Below, piece by piece: positions 49,301 to 59,765 of a stretch of DNA of 64,000 nucleotides. The position numbers were made by a program, and so were the translations under genes. The notes beneath the pieces were generated by a model. The model searched no databases. It was not told the origin of the DNA and saw only the letters and a program-made list of their open reading frames with translations. Origin of the DNA: Nageia nagi (Eukaryota > Pinophyta); contig JBITNC010000001.1 in NCBI GenBank assembly GCA_050084985.1, positions 186,620,001 to 186,684,000 of the forward strand, written 5' to 3'. How positions within the stretch are numbered: the stretch's first letter is position 1; each line of letters opens with the position of its first letter.

Positions 49301-50202
49301 CAAAAATGAAATAATAAAATATAGATATATAGATGCTTTTCTTAAGGTTTTATTTTTTTATTTATAGCCAAGGAGGTCCAAGTGTGTCCAAATAGATGTT
49401 TCCTCACATCTTTAATAATTTTTTTGAGATAGGTTTGCTTAAAGTTGTTGATGATTGAAATGGTATTAAATACATTGGAGCCTTTTTTATTAATTAATAT
49501 ATTAGTGCCAAATTTTATCCATACCTAAGACAAGAAAATAAAACTAAGTAAGGTCATTACTTCATTATTTTTCTAGCCATTAAATATTTGTAATACCATA
49601 AGGAGACTGTCTTTTACTAATAGTGTTTTTACTATTAACCCTATGTGGCAATAGTATGGATACTCATTTTAAACTTTTACCCCATTAAATTTATTTTTCT
49701 AACCTTACATAAATTTTTTATATTTAAATAAGGTATATTATTTTTTCCCTTCATTTCAAATTTGAATTTCAAAACATAAAATAAGGGAACACACCTTTAC
49801 CTGTGATGCTTATCTCATCCTGTAGGGCAAGATTAATATACACACATTGGAAATCATAATTTCATTGAGAAATTGATAGTCATAGTAATTATTATATATG
49901 AAAATACATTATTTATGATGTTCATAGGGTGTTTCAATGATTCAACATCGATCATTTCCTCCTCTTACTCTTCCATTCCCATCACAATTTCACCTTTGGT
50001 TCATTGGGTCTTCAATTTCTCCTTTCATCTTGTAGTAACCTATTACCTATGTTATAAAATCTTGAAGCTAGCATCAACTCAATGAAAATGATACATATTT
50101 CCATTTAAAATTGATTATCACATAGCAATGGTTCAAATATGATTTCATTTACACTCTCAATAATGTTTGAAGTTGACTAGTGCCATTGGGTGGGTCATTA
50201 TA
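46366..50202 (-). repeat. 5' LTR of E3, 3837 bp
   Basis: It starts (minus strand) TATAATGACCC at 50202 and ends TTACA at 46366 before the primer-binding site. The TATA box TATAAATAAAA lies at about 49356-49369, about 840 bp in. It preserves the site that Copia occupies in the 3' LTR. It contains three 310-bp tandem units. No clear coding sequence was seen. Confidence 0.85.
48340..49170. repeat. Three 310-bp tandem units in the 5' LTR of E3
   Basis: The counterparts of the anchor are at 48538, 48850 and 49157, spacing 307-312. The sister LTR has one unit more. Confidence 0.85.
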
Positions 50203-50710
50203 GTAAAAGCATTTGAAAAATATTCATTTGATCTCATATCTTACCAAAGGATACTTAACACTTAATAATTGATTTCCAAACATAAATTTTAGGGTTGAAT
50301 TCTTTGAATCTCAAATTTTGGACTACTTAGTAATCTTAGATCCTAAATATTCATTATGAATTATCTTTGTTAGATATAATCAAGAGTCATTTATGTCAAC
50401 CAATTACTATATTTACTCATATATTTCATATATATGAAGTATAAACTAATGAAACTCATTTAAAATCATTATTAAACAACCATTCATTGAATAAAACTTC
50501 ATAAAGTTACCATTAATGCAAAGTTTTGAATACAAAGCTATTACATAGGGGAGTAATATTTGAATTTATACATTTTTATGCATTCAATAGATGTTTCGAA
50601 ACTAGAATTGAAAGTTCTAATTCTTAGAGACAAGGATTATTCAACATTAATAGATTTATTCTAATAGGTTATTTCTCTCTTATCATTAAATTATGCTAAG
50701 GAAATGATAT

Positions 50711-50712
50711 AT

Positions 50713-50757
<45 letters not shown>
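50711..50757. repeat. (TA)n microsatellite
   Basis: About 45 bases of alternating T and A with one interruption, inside LTR Y. Confidence 0.95.
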
Positions 50758-50758
<1 letters not shown>

Positions 50759-51879
50759 TTCTTGATGGAACATTATAAAGTTAGAGACCGTATGTCCATA
50801 ATTCTAAAGTTATATGATAAGAAGCTCATTTGTTACCATTCATTGACCATTTTCATATAATTCTTAATTTAATTTTAATATCCTATATAAACATAATATT
50901 ATAAACAAATACCTACTAAATGAAGTTTCTACAAATTCTATATCATCAACTATTACAAGGTAATATTAATTTACACTAAAGAAGGGTAACCTTGATTGTT
51001 TAACAAGGGGCCTTTTTTACAAGTTTTACATAAGAAATTACATAGTAGATATTTCAAATCTTAATTTATAGTTCTTTAATATATTATATTCCTCTTTATT
51101 TAGAGTTTATGTCTCCAACCTCTCACTTCTTTTCAAGGATCAAGGAGATTGGGTCGAGTACTAGGAAGAGTGGAGGATCAGGATACTCCCATTTCATATT
51201 TGACCATGATGCAAATAATGTGAACTACATTCTTTTTATTAAAAACTCTCTATTATAGACCTTAAGAGGATTTTATACCTTTCCCAAAGTTACCTCTCTT
51301 CCTTGGTCATATAATAAAAATCAATGCATATGGCCACATCGTACTAAATATTTTCCAAGATTGATTTTATTACCATGTTAATTTATATATAGTTCAATGA
51401 AATATATACACCATTAAATCTATTCAATTAATACCTTAATATTATGCTTATTGCATATTATTCTAACATAGTACAATTGTAACATAAAATTCTACTAAGT
51501 ATTCATTATTAGTGGAAGACAATTGAGATTAATGATATTCTCATTTTATTAAGTTATCTTTAATATATATGGAAAATCAATTAATACACAATCAAAAAAA
51601 ATTCTCATTATACCAAAAACTAATGTAATGAAAGACTCTACTCAAGGGATGTGGCATATCCAAAAGGATTGTAATTACAACCTAGTCATAATACTTGCAA
51701 AAGTGAGATTTAGATGACACCCTAAATGTTGCCTTTTAGTTGTGAGTTTGCTAATAGATATGTATGAATAATATGGATTTGTAGAGAATATACATGAGGT
51801 ATTTGGAAAAATTTAGTTTACACAGAATGAGTCCCCCATTTCCTATTGACATTTAAATAATTATAATAGTCAAGTGTAA

Positions 51880-52960
51880 AACCAAACTCTAAAACTTTTG
51901 GTAGTAAGTTTTTAGTGTGTATTACTGTGAGAGCTCAAGGAGGTATAAAGATCCATCAAAGAGTATTTGAAATGTTTTCTCAAGGATATTATGATTATGA
52001 TTTTCTATAAAATATGAATACAAAAGGTTTGAGAATTATTTGACAATAGGTGTGTAAGTTTAATGAGCTGCAATGATACAAGATACACACAAAATGAAGT
52101 ATCTAAAAGGGTGCATAATATATAAGAGCAAAGCCAAAATCTAAAACCTTTACATATAAATTTTTTTTAGCATGTACATTTGAGGGAGTTTGAGAAGAAG
52201 GTGTGGAGATCTATGTAGTTGAAAATGGTTTCACATCAAATCTTATGGTCAAAACATAATGAATACATAAGGATTGGGAATGGTTTGACAACATGCATGA
52301 TGCACACAAGACGGGTGTTCTAAAGAGTAAATGTAGGCTTTGAAACATTCAAAAGTAAAGCCAAATTTTGTAACCTTTTTCAGTATTCTCCTAGTGCATA
52401 CCATCATGGAGGCACATGAAGGAGATATGAAATTTTATCAAAGGATAATTGACAATAGTTTTTCATCAAATATTAAAGTCATGGGTGTTCCAATAGCCAT
52501 ATCTACAAAATGTGGATAAAAATAAAATATTTGGGAGTTTTTTGACAACATGCATGATGTAAACACATTTTCATGGATTGAAATACACAAGTAATGATTT
52601 TCTTGAAAGGCAAAGGAGACTTTTAATAAAATGTAGTAGTCAAATTTAAAACTAGACTCAAAAAACCTTTATCCTATATTTTTCAATGTGTATCACTATG
52701 GGATTTCAAGAAGGAGGTTTGGATATCCATCAAGAGTATTTGAAAATGGTCTTACATCAGGTATTATGGTTACAAAATATGAGGAGATACATAAGGCCTT
52801 ACAATCATTTAACAGCATGCGAGATGCAATCATAGTTTCATGGAATGTAATGATGTCAAGACATACACAAATTGAATACATAAAAAGTGTCTATGAATGC
52901 ACTGATCATAGGATAAATGCACTGGCAGGCACTATGTAAATTGTGTATGCATAGAGAAGA
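51880..52960 (+). pseudogene. PPR (PLS-type) array relic in LTR Y, antisense to the LTR, four modules
   Basis: Four successive modules share the pattern PN-x-x-TF-x-S-x-L-x-A/V-x ... G-x-x-IH-x-x-V-x-ENGF-x-S, the L motif of PLS-class PPR proteins. The ENGF-like words lie near 51970, 52221 (VEIYVVENGFTSNLMV), 52451 (RIIDNSFSSNIKV) and 52743 (RVFENGLTSGIMV). The third runs in one frame from PNFVTFFSILL (about 52362) to about 52490. The fourth lies in an 83-codon open stretch (52688-52939) and continues EEIHKALQSFNSM and IIVSWNVMMSRHTQ, the S and P motifs (usual ARxxFDxM ... VSWNAMIA). Module spacing of 230-290 bases is below the usual ~306. No start, targeting peptide or E/DYW tail is present. 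Confidence 0.8.
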
Positions 52961-54365
52961 TGCTCAACTTGCTCGATGTAAACATAGATTCATTGAATGT
53001 AAAGATAATAGAATATGATTAATACATTAGAAAAGTATGTTAAATGATTGATAATATGATCATAGAAGATAAATAGAATAGATTTTTTGAGAAAACACTA
53101 AAGTTAAAAAGAGATTTATGAGTGAGGTGGGATTTTTTGCAACATGGACTCCCTTGAGTGTTCATGGTTTGAGGTGTACACAACTAGTCTTACCAATCAT
53201 TTAAATTTAATGTCTCACCATTTAGACAATGCACTTTAATGTTTCCTACCTAGTAGACTTTGAAAAGGGGATAATAAATTATACTCGCTTTATCTATGAA
53301 CAAGATTCATGTGCATTAAGTCAAATAAGACAAATAACATGTTTCCTTAATAAAAGCCTTAAATTTACATGTAATACCATATTCATACATCTACATTAAA
53401 TATTTTCTTTTCAAATCTTATTAATAATATCAAAATGAGTCTATAGCAATAAAATAAAAAATAAAATGAAGGTACCTAAGCTTTAAGAGAGGGCTTTTTT
53501 TCTCCACATAATTCTAAAACCAAAGTTGAGACTAACAATAATGAAATGATAGTAGATGATTTTCCTAATGTTCCACCCCTCCTATTTATAGCCGAGGAGG
53601 TTCAAGTATTTCCAAATGAACATCCACTCATCCCTTTAATAATTTTTTTGGTAGGTCTTAATAAAGTTGTTGATGAGTGTAGTGGTATTAAATATTTTGG
53701 ACCTCTTTTATATTAATTGAAAAAATAATGCCAACTATTTTCCATACCTAACACAAGGAAATAAAATAAGTAGGGTCATAACTCAATTATTTTTATAAAC
53801 CATTAATACCTTGTATCATAACAAAATTATATTATTCCTTTCTATATATCACTTTTCAAATTTCACTCTATTTTACTAACAACCGTAAGTAAAAACTCAA
53901 ATTCCAAAGTATATTCCTTTCCCTCCTTTTTTTTTAATTTAAATTTTAAAAATTCATAATAAGAAGTTAATCACACATTTTACCTATAATGGTCACCTCA
54001 TTCTGGAGGATAAATTGTTAGTCCATACACATACATCCATAAACACACATTCATCATAAAAATTGATATTTAGGACTAATTATTCTAATTATTCATCAAT
54101 GAATCAATGCTAATCATTTCCTCACTCTTACCCTTATATTCCCATCACCAATTCACTTTTGGTTCCTTGGTCTTTAATTTCTCTTTTCATCTCAAAGTAA
54201 CCTATTACCTGCATCACAAAATCGCAAACCTAGCATCAACTCAATGCAAATAATACATATTTCTACTTAAAATTTTATCATCACATAGCCATAGTTCAAA
54301 CATGGTTTCATTCACATCATTCATGATGCTTAAGGTCAAATGGTGTTATTTTACAGGTTGTTACA

Positions 54366-55765
54366 TCCCTATGTTATTGCTCTTAAATGTATTTAAATGG
54401 TTTATGAGTCTAAAAATGATATCTTGAAAATTTAATTGAATAATGGAACAAGAACCCTAATATTAACATAGTTATTTAGTAATACAAAGTAAATACTACA
54501 CTCCCTAACCTAATATGATTATAATAGAATATGGAATCTTATTGTGACATATGGATAGTCTGATATTGAAAAGGGAAGTCTCTTTTGATATTCAATAAAG
54601 AGTATAGGGATAGAAATAATAAATATCTTATAATGATAATCACCATTACAAAAATGATGGTGTCATATTGATGAAAATATATATCCTTAAATGAGGACAT
54701 GAATTTCTTAAAGAGATAAAAATGATAAACATTGAAGAAATGATGGTAATGTATTTATGAATGATTAAAATGAAAATAACATGAATTACTTTGAAGTAAT
54801 TAGAAGAATAACATCTTGATAAAAGCTTAGGTGAAACATTAGGGTTTTTAGATGACCTTATAAGAAAACCTAATTAACATGCTAAAACCCTAGAAGAGAA
54901 ATAAAAGGTAATGTAGACCTCAAATATATATTAAAGTTGATTAAAGGAATGTACAAATAAATTAGTTAAGAAATTATGCATTGACTAATGAAGATAACTT
55001 AGTCAAACCTTTATTTTCATAAGTTTGCTAAATGACATACAAAATATATTCTCTAAGTATATTCTACATCATACTTCCTTGTTGGATGTAGCCACTTTTA
55101 GCGATATCTCAAGGCTTGTTATTATACTCTAGGATGTGATATACTTTTAAAGTAACATTATTTGTATTGCATCGTGCATATAGGATAATTATAGTAAAGT
55201 ACTATTGAATATTCTTTTTTGGCTTCATGAATAAACTTATTTGAAATTTCTTATGCACATTTGATGAATTTATTGTTCTTAATTATCAAACATGAATATT
55301 AATGTAAAATTGGTTTGATTACATTTAATTAGTTTGTAATAACATCCTACTACTTGATTCAAGCATGAAACCTAGAAAATAATAATTGATCTGAGATTAA
55401 ATATTTCTAAGAATGTTACTATCAGGATGGGTTTAATTCATATGCTTATTATAAAATTTATTAGAATATACAAAATGCTTGAGGGTATTATTCTAAAACC
55501 TATGGATTCCATGATATGGGCATAGGGATGCTAGAAATCATGGTGAATCTAGTTGATAGATATGGGTAGGCTAGTTTCTCATATGTTGAAAGATTATTAG
55601 ATAAGGGTATTAATAAAAAAAAACTATAGTTACCAAGTGAAGGTAACTAGTATTCATACTTCCTATATTTTAGAAAATAGGAGTATGAAAATTATTCCAT
55701 AGGTGATGATGATAACCTATTTTCATCTAAAAAAATAACTTGCTAGTAAGAAAAATAAACCACAT
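54366..55765 (+). repeat. Fragment of an LTR-M-type LTR, plus strand
   Basis: It aligns with LTR M 14845-16210 in order; for example TACACTCCCTAACCTAAT, ATATGGATAGT and CTTATGCA words coincide. Its left side is interrupted by LTR Y; its right side fades at the LTR of element B. No coding sequence. Confidence 0.75.
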
Positions 55766-55769
55766 TAAA

Positions 55770-56639
55770 CATAAATGCATATTTTATTACTTCTTGAGAT
55801 GACCTCTATATTATAATAATTGAATTTCATTATCCATTACCTTTATAAAAGTTATTTTACAATTTTGAGTGATACAAGCTCCCTTTTTTTGTTATTACAG
55901 AGTCTCCAATGATCTATGTGAGTCATTGGAGTTCTAGATGAATCACTAGCATCCAATTGTAGTCTCTAGTGTTTCTGCAACTTCAATTAATTTAAATGGT
56001 TTTAATGCCTTGTTCCTCAAATGTGGTTTTTTCATCAAATTTGTGATGGATCTTGGTCCAATGCACTTATGTCTCATCAAGCTTTAATACCTATGGACCC
56101 TCCAAACATACTAAAATAGTACATCAAACATACCTTCTTTCATACATACATGATATAGCATAAAACATGATAAGAAAACATAAAAATGAAGTAGAATTCT
56201 CACATCATTCCTAATGAAATTCTTGTATCATAAACCTACTTCCAATTTGGGTTCCATTCTTCTTTTCTAACACTTATATTTATAGAGTTTCAAAACTTAC
56301 CAAACCTTATCTTTTGGAGGTTGAAAATGGGGGTTACAAGCTTATCACAAGCCAAAATTGGCTTTTGAGTTTCCATTTAAAACTAGCAAGGATGACGACT
56401 CATCCTTTTATCCATAGATTAAAGTGGAGGATAAGCTTCATAGATCACTCTCCTTTTTTGTATTTTCCACGTTTAGAGTCATTGGTGATTAATATCGAAC
56501 ATCAATGACTAGGGTTGGTAGCTAGTGATCGAGATTAGTTACTAGTGATTTTCATTAAATTTAGTTTTTTTGCATGTACTTTATTTTTTATCCTTTTCTC
56601 ATTCAACCTAAAAATGAAGATCATTTTTAGGTGTCTACA
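55770..56639 (-). repeat. 3' LTR of element B
   Basis: The minus strand starts TGTAGACACCTAAAAATG at 56639. A TATA box lies about 360 bases in (near 56275-56287). The far end is not sharp; about 55770 is set by where the neighbouring LTR fragment fades. Short degenerate words such as CACTAGTAACT and CACTAGCTACC recur, like those in element A. Confidence 0.7.
56275..56287 (-). promoter_or_regulatory. TATA box in the LTR of element B
   Basis: Minus-strand CTCTATAAATATAAG, in a place comparable to that in element A. Confidence 0.5.
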
Positions 56640-56656
56640 TTTTTCCCCTTTTTGAA
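56640..56656 (-). promoter_or_regulatory. Polypurine tract of element B
   Basis: Minus-strand TTCAAAAAGGGGAAAAA next to the LTR start. Confidence 0.85.
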
Positions 56657-57939
56657 TTATTAATTGTTAGTAGCAAGTGATAATTCAAATTTATGTGGGT
56701 ATCTTCAAGTTCCTTGACTTGTGTGATTAACTCTGGGATCAATATTTAAAATTGATTTAGGATATTAAGTAAGCCAAGCTTTGATCAATCAAATCATGAT
56801 AAAAAATATTTTCATCTTTTGCTCTTAACATGTTTTGAAAATAATTTTGAGCATATACCAAAATAATCACTTGATTCAATCATCCATACTGCAAGCTTAT
56901 TATGAAAATTATGTAATGAGTCTATTTATCTTCATTCCACATATCTGAGTGAGTATGTGTCATTAAGTTTCACTTTATGCATACAATTTGATTTTGATAG
57001 TACTATATTTTATCTCAACAACAAGATCTCATGATGATATTTTGTAAAAGATTATTCTATTTTTATATTATGTTTGATTTTCAAAGTTTGAAGTACTTTG
57101 AGAGCCTTAATCTCTTCTATTCATATTACTTTAAGTAATTTTCTAAGCCAAGTGCTTGGTCTTAAGTGTGGACATGTTTCATTATTGATTCATAACTTCT
57201 ATGGAACCTATCGATATCTGGTTAAGAGAAGGGCTATTTTTTATCCTATTAATAATTTGATATTCATACTAGGAGGAGGCACCTAATCCTAATCATCAAA
57301 AACCCTCTTGAGTCATTAGTGCCTAATCCTAGATCATTGATGTTTGATTATGTGGAGTAATAAAAAGGAAAATTCTTGCTATGACTTTCCAATTTATGTT
57401 TTTCACTTGCCAAAGCTCTATCATTCTACTACTCCATATTTTCTATGTTTGACCTCCTTTTTATCCACTTGCCATCATTATTATGGACCAAGATGCTACA
57501 CAAGGACTCTAGGTGCATTGAAGGATACCAATGAGGGAAGAGGTATGGTTTACAAACCCCCCTTTTGATTTTTTGTTTTTTTTATGTATTTTTACTCTGT
57601 ATTTTGAAAAACTAAAATCATAGAGTAGTTTGTTTTTAATTTTAGAATAATTTTAATCATTTAAAATTTTGAATTTTCTTTATGTGGATAGTTTAAGTTT
57701 TTCAAATGGATCCAAGGGTTATTAAAGACACTAGCATTCATCTTCAAATATTAGTGATCCTGCAACTATTAGGTTCAATCATCGATGATAAGACTTAGGT
57801 CAATTTTTTTTTTTAGCATAGCTTAGCTATAGTTATGTTTAACATAGGTGTTAGAAGTCTTTGAGGCATGATGATGGTATCCAAGCATCCTTTACCAAAG
57901 TTAGGATTTAAATTTTGATGACAATCATACCTTTTTTTA
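56657..57939. other. 3' region of element B next to the polypurine tract
   Basis: No coding sequence was recognised. Short words such as GAGTCATTAGTGCC and GATCATTGATG near 57310-57340 recall the degenerate repeats of element A. Confidence 0.4.
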
Positions 57940-59765
57940 AGTGGTTGGCTTTGGAGCTGGACCCTTTATGGGTCATATTCATTGGGATTACCCCATCTTA
58001 GAAGCTCTACTAGAGAGGTGGAATCCCACCATTGGTACATTTCATCTCCCAATAAGGGAGATAACCATCATAGTGGAAGATATTTAATGCTTATATCACA
58101 TGACCATTCAAGGTCAAAGGATCTACCATGTAGTAGACATAAATTCAATACATCTATCCATTAATTCTATATATAGTGAAGGATCTATTGGGATTGTATT
58201 TGTAGATATTTATTTAGGAGGGATCTTGTAAATTTGCTATTAGAGAGATGATAACTAAGTGTTAATCATAATTTTTTACCTTATAGGTATGATACAGTGT
58301 TATACCCTCCTAGATATAGGTAGTGGTAGGTTCCCTTAGTCTTTGTTGTCTATAGTTGTAGATATGCTTCAACATAGGATAGTATATGCATGGGATACCA
58401 ACTTATTGGCCCAAATTTATAGGGATCTCTTCTTTTAATCCCAATTTTATAGGTCCTCATTATCTATTATGATTATATTATAGGCTTGGGCATACAAGCA
58501 TATCTCTATAGCTTCCCCTTCTAGACTCCAAGTACCTACATTCAATACATATATTATGTATCTAGTAGCTATCATGTGATGGTAGGGGATTACTATCTTA
58601 CTCTAGTAGATGGCATTAATTGAGATATTCTTTACTATCAAACCATATTTCTCATTTTCTTCAAGACCATGTCAATTTTAGGTCATATCATCTTTATCCG
58701 ATGTGGGAAGAGCTACAAGTCTAGCTAATGGGCATATAATAGGCTAGAGTTCTTAGAGTTCATAGGACTAAGTTTCTTGAGTACTTCTACTTTGATCATG
58801 TGAGGTGGTAGTTTGATCTTATTTAGGATGTTCCATCAACTCCTCTATGCTTTCATATAGAGGGGAAATTACATGTTGAGGGGATTTAGCCCCTATTGTC
58901 TATAGAGCTAGATCTCACGTAGGAGGAGGATTCAAGCAAGGATGATGTAGGGTTATTAAGGCTTTTTCTTCCTAGTGGTAGGTAGAGCTAGAGGAGGTGT
59001 ATGGTAAAGATCAAGGGTAATGAGTATAGAAGAGGGTATAGGTATTGGATGTTGAGGTAGCTATGGTAGAGGAGGATGAGATAGAGTTGATGACAAACAT
59101 CCCTGAGGAGGTCATATAGGATGAGGATGTCAATGTTGGAGAGGAGGAGTTACCTTCTCCTTAGGTACCTAGTGTTGACACCCTATTGGGTGAGATTTTA
59201 GAGCTAAGGTTTTAGTTAGCATAGGCTAAATTAGCTCAATATAGGTATAGGATCGAGAGAGATTATTAAAGGAAGGAGAGGGCTAAGGCTAGAGCCATGC
59301 TCCAATCTCATCAGTAGAAGTAGGCTAGGGGAGCTAGTACTTTTATGAGCATAGAAAGTCAAACTTCATATTTAGTTTAGGGTATTTTTTAGCTAAGAGA
59401 TAACTACATGGGTATTATAGCCACTTGGTTAGCAGGTGTACCTTCATATGCAGTTGGCATAAAGTATCATATTCCTCCTAAAGGATATATTCCCATAGAC
59501 ATTTGCACCTTACCTACAACTATAGCTAGTGGAGCTTAGGGCATAGCCAACATGCAAGGGAGGCCAATGAGGCCAACATTATTCTATAGAAGGAGTGTGA
59601 CTATGGGAGTTTCATATCAGCACCCTATGAGATCATCTAGGCTACATTGAGTAGGATAAGAGACTAGTCCTAATGGTTCAATGGGTATTACTCACCCAAT
59701 TCTAGGAATTAGTGAGAGTAAAGACCAGGGTGAGGGAAACTCCCATGGGGGTTCCTTAGCAGGAT
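57940..59765 (+). pseudogene. Plant mobile domain (PMD) gene relic with coiled-coil tail, antisense in element B
   Basis: From 57986, DYPILEALLERWNPTIGTFH then LPIREITIIVEDI match the PMD pattern LLxALvERWRPETHTFHLPxGExTxTLEDV. Near 58384, YAWDTNLLAQIYRDLF matches YxWGxAxLAxLYRxL, and AWAYKHISIASPS near 58483 matches LLQxWxWERI..P. Frameshifts lie between. From 59174 a charged helical stretch (LLGEILELRF, LAQYRYRIERDY, RKERAKARAMLQSH) runs about 50 codons, interrupted only by TAG or TAA where Gln is likely. PMD proteins (MAIN/MAIL family) are nuclear and act in silencing and genome stability; the domain is also carried by DNA transposons and antisense ORFs of Tat elements. The + strand is antisense to B. 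Confidence 0.65.

Larger units (their letters stand above)
30877..50202 (-). mobile_element. Element E3: non-autonomous LARD-like LTR element, complete but for its 3' LTR tail
   Basis: On the minus strand: 5' LTR (50202-46366), primer-binding site, 3.8 kb internal region without gag or pol domains, polypurine tract, and 3' LTR (42598-40386 plus 31988-30877). The 3' LTR is interrupted by a Copia element and lacks the last ~825 bases. Long LTRs of ~3.8 kb with a short non-coding centre match what is known as LARDs, non-autonomous Gypsy relatives that depend on enzymes of partner elements. LTR start (TGTAATGACCC) and TATA context tie it to the chromovirus LTRs X and Y, which suggests chromovirus enzymes as the helper. 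Confidence 0.75.
50203..54365 (-). repeat. LTR Y, at least 4.1 kb, minus strand, 3' end missing
   Basis: It starts (minus strand) TGTAACAACCTG at 54365. A TATA box is at about 53582-53593. 53470-54200 aligns with the E3 LTRs (for example TTTAATAATTTTTTTGG and AAGTTGTTGATGA), as does the GGGTCGAGTACTAGGA block at 51150 with 47890. It ends where E3 begins, about 580 bases before the expected LTR end. The plus-strand LTR fragment resuming at 54366 shows that Y inserted into an older LTR. It carries the clearest PPR relic. Confidence 0.7.

Noticed and set aside
50711-50757. The (TA)n tract as a regulatory or origin element
   Set aside because: Simple microsatellite; nothing around it supports a function.
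58180-59765. The PMD relic as part of the coding capacity of element B's own polyprotein
   Set aside because: It reads on the opposite strand to the integrase, polypurine tract and LTR of B.
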